A stretch of DNA of 45,051 nt from Victivallales bacterium. GTDB taxonomy: Bacteria; Verrucomicrobiota; Lentisphaeria; Oligosphaerales; Oligosphaeraceae. The stretch's first letter is position 1. Every line of letters starts with the position of its first letter. Both the position numbers and the translations under genes were made by a program. Below, in pieces: positions 26,156-34,183 of this stretch. The notes below the pieces were generated by a model. That model saw only the letters and a list, made by a program, of their open reading frames with translations. It did no database searches and was not told the origin of the DNA. The stretch spans positions 1 to 45,051 of the forward strand of contig JAFZAB010000048.1 in NCBI GenBank assembly GCA_017548425.1. Direction: 5' to 3'.

Positions 26156-26566
26156 TTACTTGCAGCAGGGCGGTTTGATTTCGCAACTAGCGGCCTTCTT
26201 CTCGCAGCATTTAGCTTCAGATTTGCAACAAGCGGCCTTCTTCTCACAGCATTTGGCTTCAGCCTTGCAACAATCAGCGGCAGGCTTGCAGCAGTCAGCC
26301 TTCTTCTCGCTGCATGCCGCACCAGCCTTGCAGCATTCGGCTCCAGGCTTGCAGCAGTCAGCCTTCTTCTCACAGCACTTTGCTTCAGCCTTGCAACAAG
26401 CCTCTTTCTTGACACAACATTTCGCATCTGACTTGCAACAGGCTTTCTTTTGCGCGCAACATGCGGGCTCCGGTTTGCAACATTTTGGTTTTGCTACATT
26501 TTCCTCGGCATAGACATATCCAGCAACCAAAAATGCCAAAGAGAGCACTGCAAACAGTTTTTTCAT
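26156..26566 (-). CDS. Secreted cysteine-rich protein with CC-x5 heptad repeats
   Basis: 136 residues from the ATG at 26566, preceded by GGAG at eight bases. A signal peptide (MKKLFAVLSLAFLVAGYVYA) is followed by a mature chain of about 116 residues with 30 cysteines. Fourteen are CC pairs spaced every seven residues, as in CCKPEPA-CCAQKKA-CCKSDAK; two positions have a single C. The other positions are almost only Lys, Ala, Glu, Asp, Ser and Pro. No known domain is recognised. Export to an oxidising compartment suggests disulfide cross-linking, and the vicinal cysteines could also bind soft metals in the manner of metallothioneins. The gene stands alone with its own terminator. An upstream promoter could not be fixed. 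Confidence 0.8.
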   Translation of the reverse strand: MKKLFAVLSLAFLVAGYVYAEENVAKPKCCKPEPACCAQKKACCKSDAKCCVKKEACCKAEAKCCEKKADCCKPGAECCKAGAACSEKKADCCKPAADCCKAEAKCCEKKAACCKSEAKCCEKKAASCEIKPPCCK

Positions 26567-26743
26567 GGGATGTTCTCCTATTTTTTGAGAGGTGTTTTCC
26601 TTATTGACCATCAATCAAGTCATCTATATGACAAGTATAAAATATTTCTGTTCCATGAAAATTCAACTAAATCAATCATGATTTCAAAAAAAGTTCACAT
26701 GCCAGTAACCTCTAAAAATTTTAGAAGACACCAATTGATTTCT

Positions 26744-27517
26744 TCATCCTGTAATACGAACAGCCGCGTCCAGCCAGCCGCCCAGCCGCGCGAACCATTC
26801 GAAGCTGTGAGACGGAAACTGCTCATGTTCACCGTCGAACACATCGAAATATACATGGCCGTTTCCTACCGCCTCCAGTTTCGCCACGAAATCGGCGGAA
26901 TGGCTATACGGCACAAGCGTATCATGCCGGCCATGATGGATGGAGACCGCCAGATTCTTCAATTTGGCAAAATAACTTGCAGGAGAACGACTTGCATATT
27001 CTTCCGGGCATGCTTCCGGCGTACCGCCCAGGCATGCGTCCATATCATGGTAGTAGTGTTGATCCGTTGCAACCAAATGACGATACCATGCGGCAAGATT
27101 GATGACAGGGCACCATACGTCAACGGCGCGGAAAATTTCAGGTGCGTCCTCCGCCGTCAGCAAAGCGGCCTGCCCTCCTCCCGAACATCCAAGCAGGAAA
27201 ATATTCCGTTTGTCAATTTGTGTTTCACGGCAAACGTAATGAATGGCATCGATGATGTCCTGCCGGGCCAGACGGCTGCCACAAGCATTAAGTCTTGATG
27301 GATTCGATGCAAGATTCGGGCCTCTGAATTCCGGCAGAAGCAACGCGCAGCCAAAGCGATAGCACAACGGAAGATAGGTATCCCGCTGGTTGAAACGGTC
27401 ATAGCTCCATGTATGAAGCCCCACGACCAGCGGAACGGCGGCATCCGTCTGCGGATGGTAGTAAAGGGACGGCTGAAGCGTCCCGTCCAATGATGATTTT
27501 ATCTGCAACTCTTTCAT
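26744..27517 (-). CDS. Alpha/beta hydrolase, prolyl oligopeptidase/esterase type
   Basis: 257 residues, no signal peptide. The nucleophile elbow is GCSGG (about residue 112), the acid lies in HGRHDTLVPYSHS and the base in DGEHEQF, giving a complete Ser-Asp-His triad in the order of the family. GAGG lies four bases before the ATG. The start is one base after the mnmA stop, so it is cotranscribed and coupled with nadA-mnmA. Substrate unknown; cytoplasmic peptidase or carboxylesterase are both possible. Confidence 0.75.
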   Translation of the reverse strand: MKELQIKSSLDGTLQPSLYYHPQTDAAVPLVVGLHTWSYDRFNQRDTYLPLCYRFGCALLLPEFRGPNLASNPSRLNACGSRLARQDIIDAIHYVCRETQIDKRNIFLLGCSGGGQAALLTAEDAPEIFRAVDVWCPVINLAAWYRHLVATDQHYYHDMDACLGGTPEACPEEYASRSPASYFAKLKNLAVSIHHGRHDTLVPYSHSADFVAKLEAVGNGHVYFDVFDGEHEQFPSHSFEWFARLGGWLDAAVRITG

Positions 27518-27518
27518 A

Positions 27519-28559
27519 TTACCTCGCTTCTGCTATAATTCCGCCACCCAACACTTCATCATCCCGATAAAGCACGGCCGACTGGCCTCTTGCCGCCGCC
27601 GTCACGCCATCGGGAAAAGTCAATAAACCATCCGAATAAATGGCTGGGCGCAATGTCGATGCAGAACGAATCTTTGCCTCGACATTGCCCGACGGCGTTT
27701 CCGCTACCCAACGGCAATCCGTCAACACAAGTTCATGGCGTAACGTTTCTTCCACTGAGCCGACCACCACTTCATTGCGACAGGCGTTGATATCAATCAC
27801 ATACAACGGATGCGACGATGCGACGCCAAGCCCCCTGCGTTGTCCGATTGTGTAATTCCAGAAGCCACGATGCGGTCCAAGCACATTTCCAGCTGTATCG
27901 ACAATATTGCCAATGCGTTCCGCCGTCTTCAGCAACTCCGCATGGTCACCACTGTAGAAGTCTTGGCTGTCCGGTTTGTCTTTCATAGGCAGACCGAATT
28001 TTTCAGCCATCGCGCGGACATCGTGTTTGTGAAATCCTCCAAGTGGAAACAACAGATGGGAAAGTTGAGCCTGATTCAAACGATAGAGAAAATATGATTG
28101 ATCTTTCGCGTCATCAACACCACGAAGCAGATGGAAGACACCGTTGTCTTCACGAATTCGTGCATAATGACCTGTTGCAAACTTCTCAAATTCAAGACCT
28201 TGACTTCGAGCAAGCTGTGGTAGGACGCCAAATTTCATAAAGGCGTTGCATCGGACACATGGATTCGGCGTTTTTCCCGCCAGATATTCCGTTCGGAAAT
28301 AATCCAACACGACTTTTTCATATTCGTCCGCGCAGTCAAATACATGGTATTCAATGCCTAATTGATGACACAAGGCTTCTGCGCATTCGATATCCTCCGC
28401 CTCGCCCGGCCCGAAACAAGCATCCTTCGAGCCGCCTTTGTAACGCCCTTCACGCCACAATTTCATCGTGATGCCGATGACTTCATGCCCCTCTTCTTTC
28501 AACAATGCCGCGCAAACAGAGGAATCGACGCCGCCTGACAAACCGACAGCGATTTTCAC
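27519..28559 (-). CDS. mnmA: tRNA-specific 2-thiouridylase MnmA, atypical active site
   Basis: 346 residues. MnmA makes 2-thiouridine at position 34 of tRNAs for Lys, Glu and Gln. The PP-loop SGGVDSS (8-14) and NPCVRCN with C101 and C104 are present, as are TGHYAR and the C-terminal barrel. In the E. coli enzyme a second catalytic cysteine sits in a D-S-x-x-I-C-F motif; here the matching stretch is DSQDFYSG (197-204), with no cysteine. Extra cysteines occur at 48, 59 and 64. This indicates a divergent subfamily, perhaps using another sulfur chemistry. The start is GTG and overlaps the nadA stop by four bases. Confidence 0.92.
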   Translation of the reverse strand: MKIAVGLSGGVDSSVCAALLKEEGHEVIGITMKLWREGRYKGGSKDACFGPGEAEDIECAEALCHQLGIEYHVFDCADEYEKVVLDYFRTEYLAGKTPNPCVRCNAFMKFGVLPQLARSQGLEFEKFATGHYARIREDNGVFHLLRGVDDAKDQSYFLYRLNQAQLSHLLFPLGGFHKHDVRAMAEKFGLPMKDKPDSQDFYSGDHAELLKTAERIGNIVDTAGNVLGPHRGFWNYTIGQRRGLGVASSHPLYVIDINACRNEVVVGSVEETLRHELVLTDCRWVAETPSGNVEAKIRSASTLRPAIYSDGLLTFPDGVTAAARGQSAVLYRDDEVLGGGIIAEAR

Positions 28560-29461
28560 GGCACAATCTCCAACATTTTGTTAATGGAATCTTTTGCCGC
28601 CGCAATCGTGTTTTCATCCAATTCGACGCGCGGTTCAAGATCCTGCAATGAAAACAACACATCCTCCAATGTGATTTTCTTCATGTTCGGACAGAGGACG
28701 GACGGCTCCAACGAATGGAACACCTTGTCAGGATTCTCTTTACGCATGCGATGGAGGATGCCGCATTCCGTTCCGACGATGAATTCCCGCACATCGGATT
28801 CCTTCGCGAATTTCAGCATCCCGCCAGTAGAAAGCGCAATATCCGCCAATTGGACGACGGCTGGCAGGCATTCTGGATGAACCATCACAACCGCTTGTGG
28901 ATGAAGCATTTTCGCCTGTTGGATATGTTCAGGCATGATTTTGTTGTGAGTCGGACAGAAGCCCGCCCACAAATCCATCTTTCGGCCTAATTTGGCGGAA
29001 AGATTCGCGCCAAGATTTCTGTCCGGCAGAAAAAGAATGTCTTTTTCGGGCGGAATGGACGCGATCACCTTCTCTGCGTTGCCGCTTGTACAACAGATAT
29101 CAACGGCTGTTTTCGTCTCAGCCGTCGTGTTGACATAGGCCACGACTGTTGTGTCGGGATGCGTCTGCTTGTATTCGCGAATCGTCTTCGCGGAGGCCAT
29201 GTCAGCCATTGGACAGCCCGCATGCGGATTCGGATGGAGCACAATCGATTCAGGCGACAGGATTTTGGCAGTCTCCGCCATGAAACGAACGCCGCAGAAG
29301 ACAATCACAGGAGCGTGGCATTCCGCCGCCTTGCGCGACAGTTCCAATGAGTCGCCGACAAAATCAGCGATGTCCTGCACTTCCGCCATCGTGTAGTTGT
29401 GCGCCAGAATGATCGCCTGTCGCTCTTTCTTCAATGTCTTGATTTGTTCTTCAATGGACAT
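28556..29461 (-). CDS. nadA: Quinolinate synthase
   Basis: 301 residues from the ATG at 29461, chosen because AGGAG lies five bases upstream; a further in-frame start at 29482 is less well supported. NadA condenses iminoaspartate with dihydroxyacetone phosphate to form quinolinate in NAD synthesis and carries a 4Fe-4S cluster. Conserved stretches include AHNYTMAEVQDIADFVGDS, FCGVRFMAETAKIL, HPECLPAV and GTECGILHRM, which contain the expected cysteines. Length is normal. It is coupled to mnmA by a four-base overlap; no nadB or nadC is in the window. Confidence 0.96.
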   Translation of the reverse strand: MSIEEQIKTLKKERQAIILAHNYTMAEVQDIADFVGDSLELSRKAAECHAPVIVFCGVRFMAETAKILSPESIVLHPNPHAGCPMADMASAKTIREYKQTHPDTTVVAYVNTTAETKTAVDICCTSGNAEKVIASIPPEKDILFLPDRNLGANLSAKLGRKMDLWAGFCPTHNKIMPEHIQQAKMLHPQAVVMVHPECLPAVVQLADIALSTGGMLKFAKESDVREFIVGTECGILHRMRKENPDKVFHSLEPSVLCPNMKKITLEDVLFSLQDLEPRVELDENTIAAAKDSINKMLEIVP

Positions 29462-29493
29462 ATTCGCTCCTGCCGATTCCACAAATACCGAAC

Positions 29494-29523
29494 GGGAGGG
29501 CTACGTTTTAGCGCGGCCCTCCC
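29494..29523 (-). other. Hairpin between cysK and nadA
   Basis: GGGAGGGC and GCCCTCCC form an 8-bp stem around a 14-base loop. It sits 20 bases after the cysK stop and lacks a T tract, so it may slow or process the transcript rather than end it. Confidence 0.45.
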
Positions 29524-29543
29524 ATCCCACAAACAATTAATCA

Positions 29544-30464
29544 TTAATCACTGAACAGCCACGTGGAAAGATAGCGTTCGCCCGTGTCAGGCAGCAACGC
29601 CACAATCCGCTTGCCGGCGAATTCGGGCTGCTTCGCAAGTTCCAACGCCGCATAAAGCGCCGCACCAGAGCTGATACCAACGAGCAGACCTTCCTGCGCG
29701 GCCGCCGCGCGAGCCGTCGCGCCAGCGTTTTCAGACGAAACACCAATCACTTTCGTGATGATGCTCGTATTCAACACTTTAGGGACAAAACCGGCGCCAA
29801 TGCCCTGAATCTTGTGCGGACCAGGCTTGCCGCCCGCCAAAACAGGACTCGTGTCAGGCTCGACCGCGAAAATCTTGATATCCGGATTCTTCTCCTTCAG
29901 ATATTCCGCCACGCCTGTCAGCGTACCGCCCGTTCCAACGCCCGCAACAAACGCATCGACCTTTCCGTCGGCATCCGCCCAGATTTCCGGCCCCGTGTGT
30001 GCCTTATGATAGGCAGGATTCGCGGGATTCTCGAACTGTTGCGGAATGAACGAGCCCGGATTCTGGGCTTGCAGTTCCAACGCCTTCTCAATGGCGCCTT
30101 TCATGCCCTTCGCGCCTTCCGTCAGAACGATTTCCGCGCCATAGGCCTGAGCCAGCTTGCGGCGTTCGATACTCATCGTTTCGGGCATCGTCAGAATCAG
30201 ATGATACCCTTTGACGGCCGATACGAAGGCCAGACCGATGCCCGTGTTGCCACTCGTCGGCTCAATGATCAACGCGCCCGGCTTCAGTTTGCCTTCTTTC
30301 TCCGCCGCCTCGATCATGGCGAACGCGATTCTGTCCTTCACGGAACTGCCCGGATTGAACGATTCCACTTTCACGACGACTTCCGCCTGCCCTTTGTTCA
30401 ATTTGTTGATGCGAACCAGCGGCGTGTTTCCAATCTTTTCAAGAATGTTTGATGCGATACTCAT
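29544..30464 (-). CDS. cysK: Cysteine synthase (O-acetylserine sulfhydrylase)
   Basis: 306 residues, normal for CysK. It replaces the acetyl group of O-acetylserine by sulfide using pyridoxal phosphate. The PLP lysine lies in NPGSSVKDR, the substrate loop is [12 protein letters not shown] and the phosphate-binding loop is [15 protein letters not shown] lies nine bases before the ATG. It is followed by nadA after 82 bases. Proximity to mnmA is of possible interest because both use sulfur, but no direct link is visible. Confidence 0.97.
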   Translation of the reverse strand: MSIASNILEKIGNTPLVRINKLNKGQAEVVVKVESFNPGSSVKDRIAFAMIEAAEKEGKLKPGALIIEPTSGNTGIGLAFVSAVKGYHLILTMPETMSIERRKLAQAYGAEIVLTEGAKGMKGAIEKALELQAQNPGSFIPQQFENPANPAYHKAHTGPEIWADADGKVDAFVAGVGTGGTLTGVAEYLKEKNPDIKIFAVEPDTSPVLAGGKPGPHKIQGIGAGFVPKVLNTSIITKVIGVSSENAGATARAAAAQEGLLVGISSGAALYAALELAKQPEFAGKRIVALLPDTGERYLSTWLFSD

Positions 30465-30546
30465 GGTGATTGACTCCTTTTTTTATGGTTGGTGAAAAAT
30501 TGTGTTTTAGGTTAAAGACTACAAGAAATGTCGTGTTTACATATTA

Positions 30547-30574
30547 CAAATACACCTATATTTGAAAAAGTCAA
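30547..30574 (-). promoter_or_regulatory. Candidate promoter of cysK
   Basis: On the minus strand TTGACT (30574-30569) is followed after 16 bases by TATTTG (30552-30547), about 80 bases before the cysK start. The -35 box is good and the -10 box weak. Confidence 0.35.
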
Positions 30575-30795
30575 GCAAATTCAATAATAAAAATCTACAT
30601 TTTTAGTTGTCTTTTGTGATTTTTTGTCGTCACAGTCATCCAATACAAGAAAAAAAACGGTATCCCCCTGCTCTTTTAAAAGGACACCAATTTATTTTTT
30701 AGATTATCACAGTGGGATAATGGAAAGGCAAGTAGATGGCAAACATCAGCACATGAAATACACAAACACACATAATATATCAATATATTGCAATA

Positions 30796-30825
30796 GTCAT
30801 AAAGAATCATAAGAAATCATACAAT
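30796..30825 (+). repeat. 10-mer array in the AT-rich gap, 3 x (R)TCATAAGAA-type
   Basis: Units GTCATAAAGA, ATCATAAGAA and ATCATACAAT lie head to tail, and partial inverted matches (TTTATGAT, TTTATGAC) follow before 30856. They lie in a 500-base AT-rich stretch between cysK and the Rpn gene that has no gene I can support. Confidence 0.6.
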
Positions 30826-30964
30826 ATTTATGATTTTATAGGAATTTTTATGACTTCTTAATAATTCAATTAATTATTTGCATTATTCAAAAGGCAGTGT
30901 ATAGTATGGGAAAAGCAAAAAATAAAATCTGTATTCTAAAAAAGATGGATATTATAGTGAAAGG

Positions 30965-30973
30965 TGCTATAAT
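30965..30973 (+). promoter_or_regulatory. Extended -10 promoter of the Rpn gene
   Basis: TGC-TATAAT is a perfect extended -10 element, 34 bases before the ATG at 31007. A second, weaker pair (TTGCAT 30878-30883, TATAGT 30900-30905, 16-base spacer) lies upstream. Confidence 0.5.
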
Positions 30974-31006
30974 AATTAATTGGATGGCTAATCCAAAGGA
31001 ATGGAC

Positions 31007-32032
31007 ATGGGAGCGAAGGACAATGCACTCAAACGGTATCTCTCAGACAAGAAGGTCATCGCGGACATCTTCAACATGGCTTTCGGGGCGGATGGCCTGT
31101 CCGTTGATCCGGAGAAACTGAAGGATCTTGACTCCGTGCAGGTGATGGCGGTGCAGCAGAAGACGGACGCGAAAGACGCGAAGAAGCAGACGTCGTACCG
31201 CGAACGGATCCACGACGGCGTGACAACGCTGGAGACGGAGTTCGGTGGAACTCCCGTGCGCCTCGTCTTGAATGTCGAGGGGCAGACAGCGGTCTCGCAG
31301 GCCATGCCACTGCGTATATTGCAGTACGAAGACCAGTCGCTGACATTCATTGCTGAGCGGATGGCGGAAGGCGTCAAGTCGAAGGATGCGTCGGGCGACT
31401 GGCTGTCCGGCTGGCCGGAGGGGGCCGTCCTGCCGAATGCGTTAAGCGTGACTCTGTACACGGGTGCCGACGACTGGACGGGGCCGCGGAGCCTTCGGGA
31501 GATTCAGGCGAACATTCCGAAGGCATTGGCCCAGCGGATGATGGACATGCCTCTGAATGTCCTGACGTTCAAGGACATATGCAAGCATGACCCTGACAGT
31601 CTGCTCTCGGACATCGGGGTGGTCGCGGCATATATCGTTTATGAGAAGGATTCGGATAAGCTGCAGGAGCTCATCAAGACGAAAGAGAAATTTCGTCATC
31701 TTTCAAGAAAGGGGTTTGACGTGATCAATACACATCGAAAATTGGCAATCACAATACCAGAAGACAAGGAGGAAATCGACATGCATTACGCGGAACAAGT
31801 ATGGGCAAACAAGGCGAAAGCGGAAGGAATCCTGATTGGCGAGGAGCGCGGAAAAGCGGATGAACGCAAGAACAACATCGGTATTTTCATCGACGGATGC
31901 CGTAGCTTTGGAATCAAGCCAGAGGCCATTGCCAGCAAGTTGGTGGAATTATACAAACTATCATATAATGATGCCATGTCGTTGATAAAATCACGGCCAG
32001 ATGGCAACGTTTCCCATCCAGCTTTGTCGTAG
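31007..32032 (+). CDS. Rpn-family PD-(D/E)XK nuclease (putative transposase-related), long form
   Basis: 341 residues from the ATG at 31007, preceded by AAAGGA at six bases (an ATG at 31001 also exists). The nuclease core shows RERIHDG (D70), then LVLNVEGQT (E91-x-Q93) and MPLRILQYE, the arrangement of Rpn/PDDEXK 'transposase' proteins; LYTGADDWTGPRSL is also typical. These proteins cut DNA, and some act as growth-inhibiting phage-defence toxins. The C-terminal 83 residues contain the GEERGKADER spacer and can also be made from an internal start (see 31781). It stands alone in an AT-rich gap between operons of higher GC, consistent with transfer. Confidence 0.8.
   Translation: MGAKDNALKRYLSDKKVIADIFNMAFGADGLSVDPEKLKDLDSVQVMAVQQKTDAKDAKKQTSYRERIHDGVTTLETEFGGTPVRLVLNVEGQTAVSQAMPLRILQYEDQSLTFIAERMAEGVKSKDASGDWLSGWPEGAVLPNALSVTLYTGADDWTGPRSLREIQANIPKALAQRMMDMPLNVLTFKDICKHDPDSLLSDIGVVAAYIVYEKDSDKLQELIKTKEKFRHLSRKGFDVINTHRKLAITIPEDKEEIDMHYAEQVWANKAKAEGILIGEERGKADERKNNIGIFIDGCRSFGIKPEAIASKLVELYKLSYNDAMSLIKSRPDGNVSHPALS
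31748..31848 (+). repeat. Direct repeat copy 1 (3' part of the Rpn gene)
   Basis: 101 bases match 32040-32140 with one mismatch (A at 31801 against T). The block includes the internal AAGGAGG and ATG. The shift of 292 bases places the second copy in another frame. Confidence 0.95.
31781..32032 (+). CDS. Probable intragenic short Rpn protein (RpnS-like antitoxin candidate)
   Basis: The ATG at 31781 is in frame with the long protein at codon 259 and has AAGGAGG (31766-31772) eight bases upstream, the strongest ribosome site in this region. Starting here gives 83 residues beginning MHYAEQVWANKAKAEG. It consists of the charged helical spacer and the C-terminal domain (IKPEAIASKLVELYKLS). In E. 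coli rpn genes, a short protein made from an internal start neutralises the long nuclease; this gene has the same design. Function here is inferred. Confidence 0.65.
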   Translation: MHYAEQVWANKAKAEGILIGEERGKADERKNNIGIFIDGCRSFGIKPEAIASKLVELYKLSYNDAMSLIKSRPDGNVSHPALS

Positions 32033-32039
32033 CTTCTAT

Positions 32040-32140
32040 ATCACAATACCAGAAGACAAGGAGGAAATCGACATGCATTACGCGGAACAAGTTTGGGCAA
32101 ACAAGGCGAAAGCGGAAGGAATCCTGATTGGCGAGGAGCG
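32040..32140 (+). repeat. Direct repeat copy 2 (5' part of the free-standing short Rpn gene)
   Basis: Second copy of the 101-base block at 31748-31848. Beyond 32140 the two sequences remain related in protein terms but have diverged strongly in DNA. Confidence 0.95.
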
Positions 32141-32297
32141 TGGGAAAGCAGAAGAACGCCAGAAGAACATCGGAACTGCCATAGATATGTGCTACAGTCT
32201 TGGCGTATCAAGGGATGTGATCGCCTATCATCTGGAGAAACGTTTCCAACTGTCTCATGATGAGGCCATGGCGTTGGTGGACAAACGACTTTCGTGA
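32073..32297 (+). CDS. Free-standing duplicate of the short Rpn C-terminal protein
   Basis: 74 residues from the ATG at 32073, with AAGGAGG (32058-32064) at eight bases. It matches the intragenic protein almost exactly for the first 24 residues and then diverges: DMCYSLGVSRDVIAYHLEKRF replaces DGCRSFGIKPEAIASKLVELY. It has no nuclease domain. It begins 40 bases after the stop of the Rpn gene, probably on the same transcript. A second antitoxin of altered specificity, or a remnant of a duplicated rpn gene, are both possible. Confidence 0.65.
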   Translation: MHYAEQVWANKAKAEGILIGEERGKAEERQKNIGTAIDMCYSLGVSRDVIAYHLEKRFQLSHDEAMALVDKRLS

Positions 32298-32333
32298 ATG
32301 TCATTACCTTATAATTAATGGACTCTTTCGTCT

Positions 32334-32374
32334 AAAAAACACGGCATGCCAAGGAAATATCCATGGCACGCCGT
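32334..32374 (-). terminator. Terminator of the pilus operon
   Basis: On the minus strand, ACGGCGTGCCA and its 10-of-11 complement form a stem with a 12-base loop, followed by GTTTTTT. It starts 30 bases after the stop of the GspE/PilB gene and may also stop transcription from the Rpn side. Confidence 0.8.
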
Positions 32375-32404
32375 CATCGTATATATAATAATAGTTAAGA
32401 GACT

Positions 32405-34183
32405 TTATTCATCCAAATCGCCGATATCGTAGCTGATGTTAAACGTACTCGTGATACGCTGAACTTCTTCGATGCTTGTCGCGCCGTCGTTGACTTTCTC
32501 CCAGCCGTCCTGACGCAGCGTGCGCATGCCGCGTTCAATGGCGGCCTTACGCAACTCACCTGTTCCCACATGATTGGAAACCATATCCTGAATTTCTTCG
32601 TCCAGAAGGAAGAATTCGTAGATGGCGACTCGGCCACGGTAACCCGTATGGTCGCATTCCAGGCAACCCTGCCCTTTCCACGCTTTCACATCCTCCGCTT
32701 GAATGCCCAGCGTATCCGCGATTTCCGCGCGAACGCGGCGGCTGATGTTCGTGTCTTCCACCTTGCAATGCTTGCAGATACGACGTACAAGACGCTGTGC
32801 CAAAGCTGCCACCAGAGAGGCGGCGACCAGATATGGCTCAATACCCATGTTCACCAGACGGTTGACCGCGCCGACGGAGTCGTTCGTATGCAGCGTAGAA
32901 AGAACCAAGTGGCCCGTAAGTGCCGATTGAATGGCGATTTCCGCCGTTTCATTATCACGAATTTCACCGACGAGGATGATATCCGGGTCGTGTCGCAGAA
33001 TGGATCGCAGGGCGGCGGCGAATGTCAGGCCGATTTCGGCATGCATCTGAATCTGGCTTGTTCCAGGCAATTCGTATTCGACAGGGTTTTCAACGGTGAT
33101 AATCTTGCGTTCGGGATACTTGTCGCGAACGAAGGCCAAAGCCGCGTAAAGCGTTGTCGTCTTACCACTTCCGGTAGGTCCCGTGACAAGCACGATACCG
33201 TGCGGCAGGGAGACCAGTTTACTCATGATCGCGTTCTGATAGCGGTTCAAGCCGAGCTTGCTCATGTCGATGAAAATCGAACTGCTTCGCAGAACACGCA
33301 AGCAGATGGTTTCGCCGAAACGCGTCGGCATGATGGATACACGCAAGTCGGATGCTTCACCGCCAATCATCAGGCGGATACGACCGTCATGCGGCAACCG
33401 TTTTTCAGCGATGTTCAGGCGTGCCATGATCTTCAAACGGGAGACGATGGCGTCATGCAATTCGACCATGCTCGGCGGTGTCGGAATCTCGCGCAACATA
33501 CCGTCGATACGGTAACGGAGCTTCACCTTGTCGCGGAACGGCTCGATGTGAATATCCGTCGTATGCATCTTGATGGCTTCGGCGATGATTTCGTTCACGA
33601 GGCGGATGATGGAGGCTTCGTCCTGCGCGACCGTCTTGTCAAGATTTTCGACTTCCTTGTCGCTAAACGCGTCATCCCCCACGTCGCCCATCATGCGGCG
33701 TTCTTTCGCCAATTGCATGACCTGTCCTGCGCCGATACCGTAGATTTTCTTCAGCATCGAATCGACTTCGTTCGGCGTCGCGAGAACAGGATCCAACCGT
33801 GCGCCCAAGACGAGACGCAGATTTTCACGTTCCTTCATCTGCGGCGGATTCGCGAATGCGCCGCGCAACGTGCCGCGTTCCAATGAAATCGGAACGAACT
33901 GGAAATGCAACGCGACTTTCGCAGGAACTTTCTGGATAGCCGTTTCCGAAATCTCCGTCTCGCCTAAAATCACGAACGGAAGGCCGCTTGTGAGGCTCAA
34001 CGCCCGGTAAACTGGTTCCTGCGCAGCAAAACCTAAATCGAAAATCGCCTGTTGGATGGTCGATTGCGAACGCCGTTGGCGGCGTCTCACCTGCTCGACC
34101 TGATCTTCATTCAAAATCTTCTGCTCAAGCAGCACGCTCAGCAGATCCATGCCAAAATATTGACTGTTCTGGGATTCACTCAT
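32405..34183 (-). CDS. Type II secretion / type IV pilus assembly ATPase (GspE/PilB)
   Basis: 592 residues. A GspE N-terminal domain (about 1-150) precedes the ATPase. Walker A is GPTGSGKTTT, an Asp box is in HTTDIHIEP, Walker B is DPDIILVGEIRD and a His box is in HLVLSTLHTNDS. The zinc tetracysteine is CKHC...CLEC, with the GYRGR tail. The enzyme powers pilin or pseudopilin assembly at the cytoplasmic face. The ATG overlaps the TAA of the preceding gene (TAATG). It is the last gene of the operon. Confidence 0.93.
   Translation of the reverse strand: MSESQNSQYFGMDLLSVLLEQKILNEDQVEQVRRRQRRSQSTIQQAIFDLGFAAQEPVYRALSLTSGLPFVILGETEISETAIQKVPAKVALHFQFVPISLERGTLRGAFANPPQMKERENLRLVLGARLDPVLATPNEVDSMLKKIYGIGAGQVMQLAKERRMMGDVGDDAFSDKEVENLDKTVAQDEASIIRLVNEIIAEAIKMHTTDIHIEPFRDKVKLRYRIDGMLREIPTPPSMVELHDAIVSRLKIMARLNIAEKRLPHDGRIRLMIGGEASDLRVSIMPTRFGETICLRVLRSSSIFIDMSKLGLNRYQNAIMSKLVSLPHGIVLVTGPTGSGKTTTLYAALAFVRDKYPERKIITVENPVEYELPGTSQIQMHAEIGLTFAAALRSILRHDPDIILVGEIRDNETAEIAIQSALTGHLVLSTLHTNDSVGAVNRLVNMGIEPYLVAASLVAALAQRLVRRICKHCKVEDTNISRRVRAEIADTLGIQAEDVKAWKGQGCLECDHTGYRGRVAIYEFFLLDEEIQDMVSNHVGTGELRKAAIERGMRTLRQDGWEKVNDGATSIEEVQRITSTFNISYDIGDLDE

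Noticed and set aside
26016..26513. A plus-strand frame with repeated SQHFASALQQ motifs
   Set aside because: It is the antisense of the cysteine heptads; the minus strand has the signal peptide, ribosome site and terminator.
30624..30812. A 62-codon frame in the AT-rich gap
   Set aside because: No ribosome site, AT-driven composition, and part of it is the 10-mer array.
30897..31121. A 74-codon plus frame starting before the Rpn gene
   Set aside because: It overlaps the Rpn start in another frame and turns into Arg/Ser-rich antisense-like sequence; the extended -10 element lies within it.
31001..32297. Rpn region as an insertion sequence
   Set aside because: No terminal inverted repeats or target-site duplication could be found, and Rpn-family 'transposases' are now regarded mainly as nucleases.
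32570..33886. A 438-codon plus-strand frame opposite the GspE/PilB gene
   Set aside because: The minus strand encodes all Walker and zinc motifs of GspE; the plus frame shows no domain and no ribosome site.
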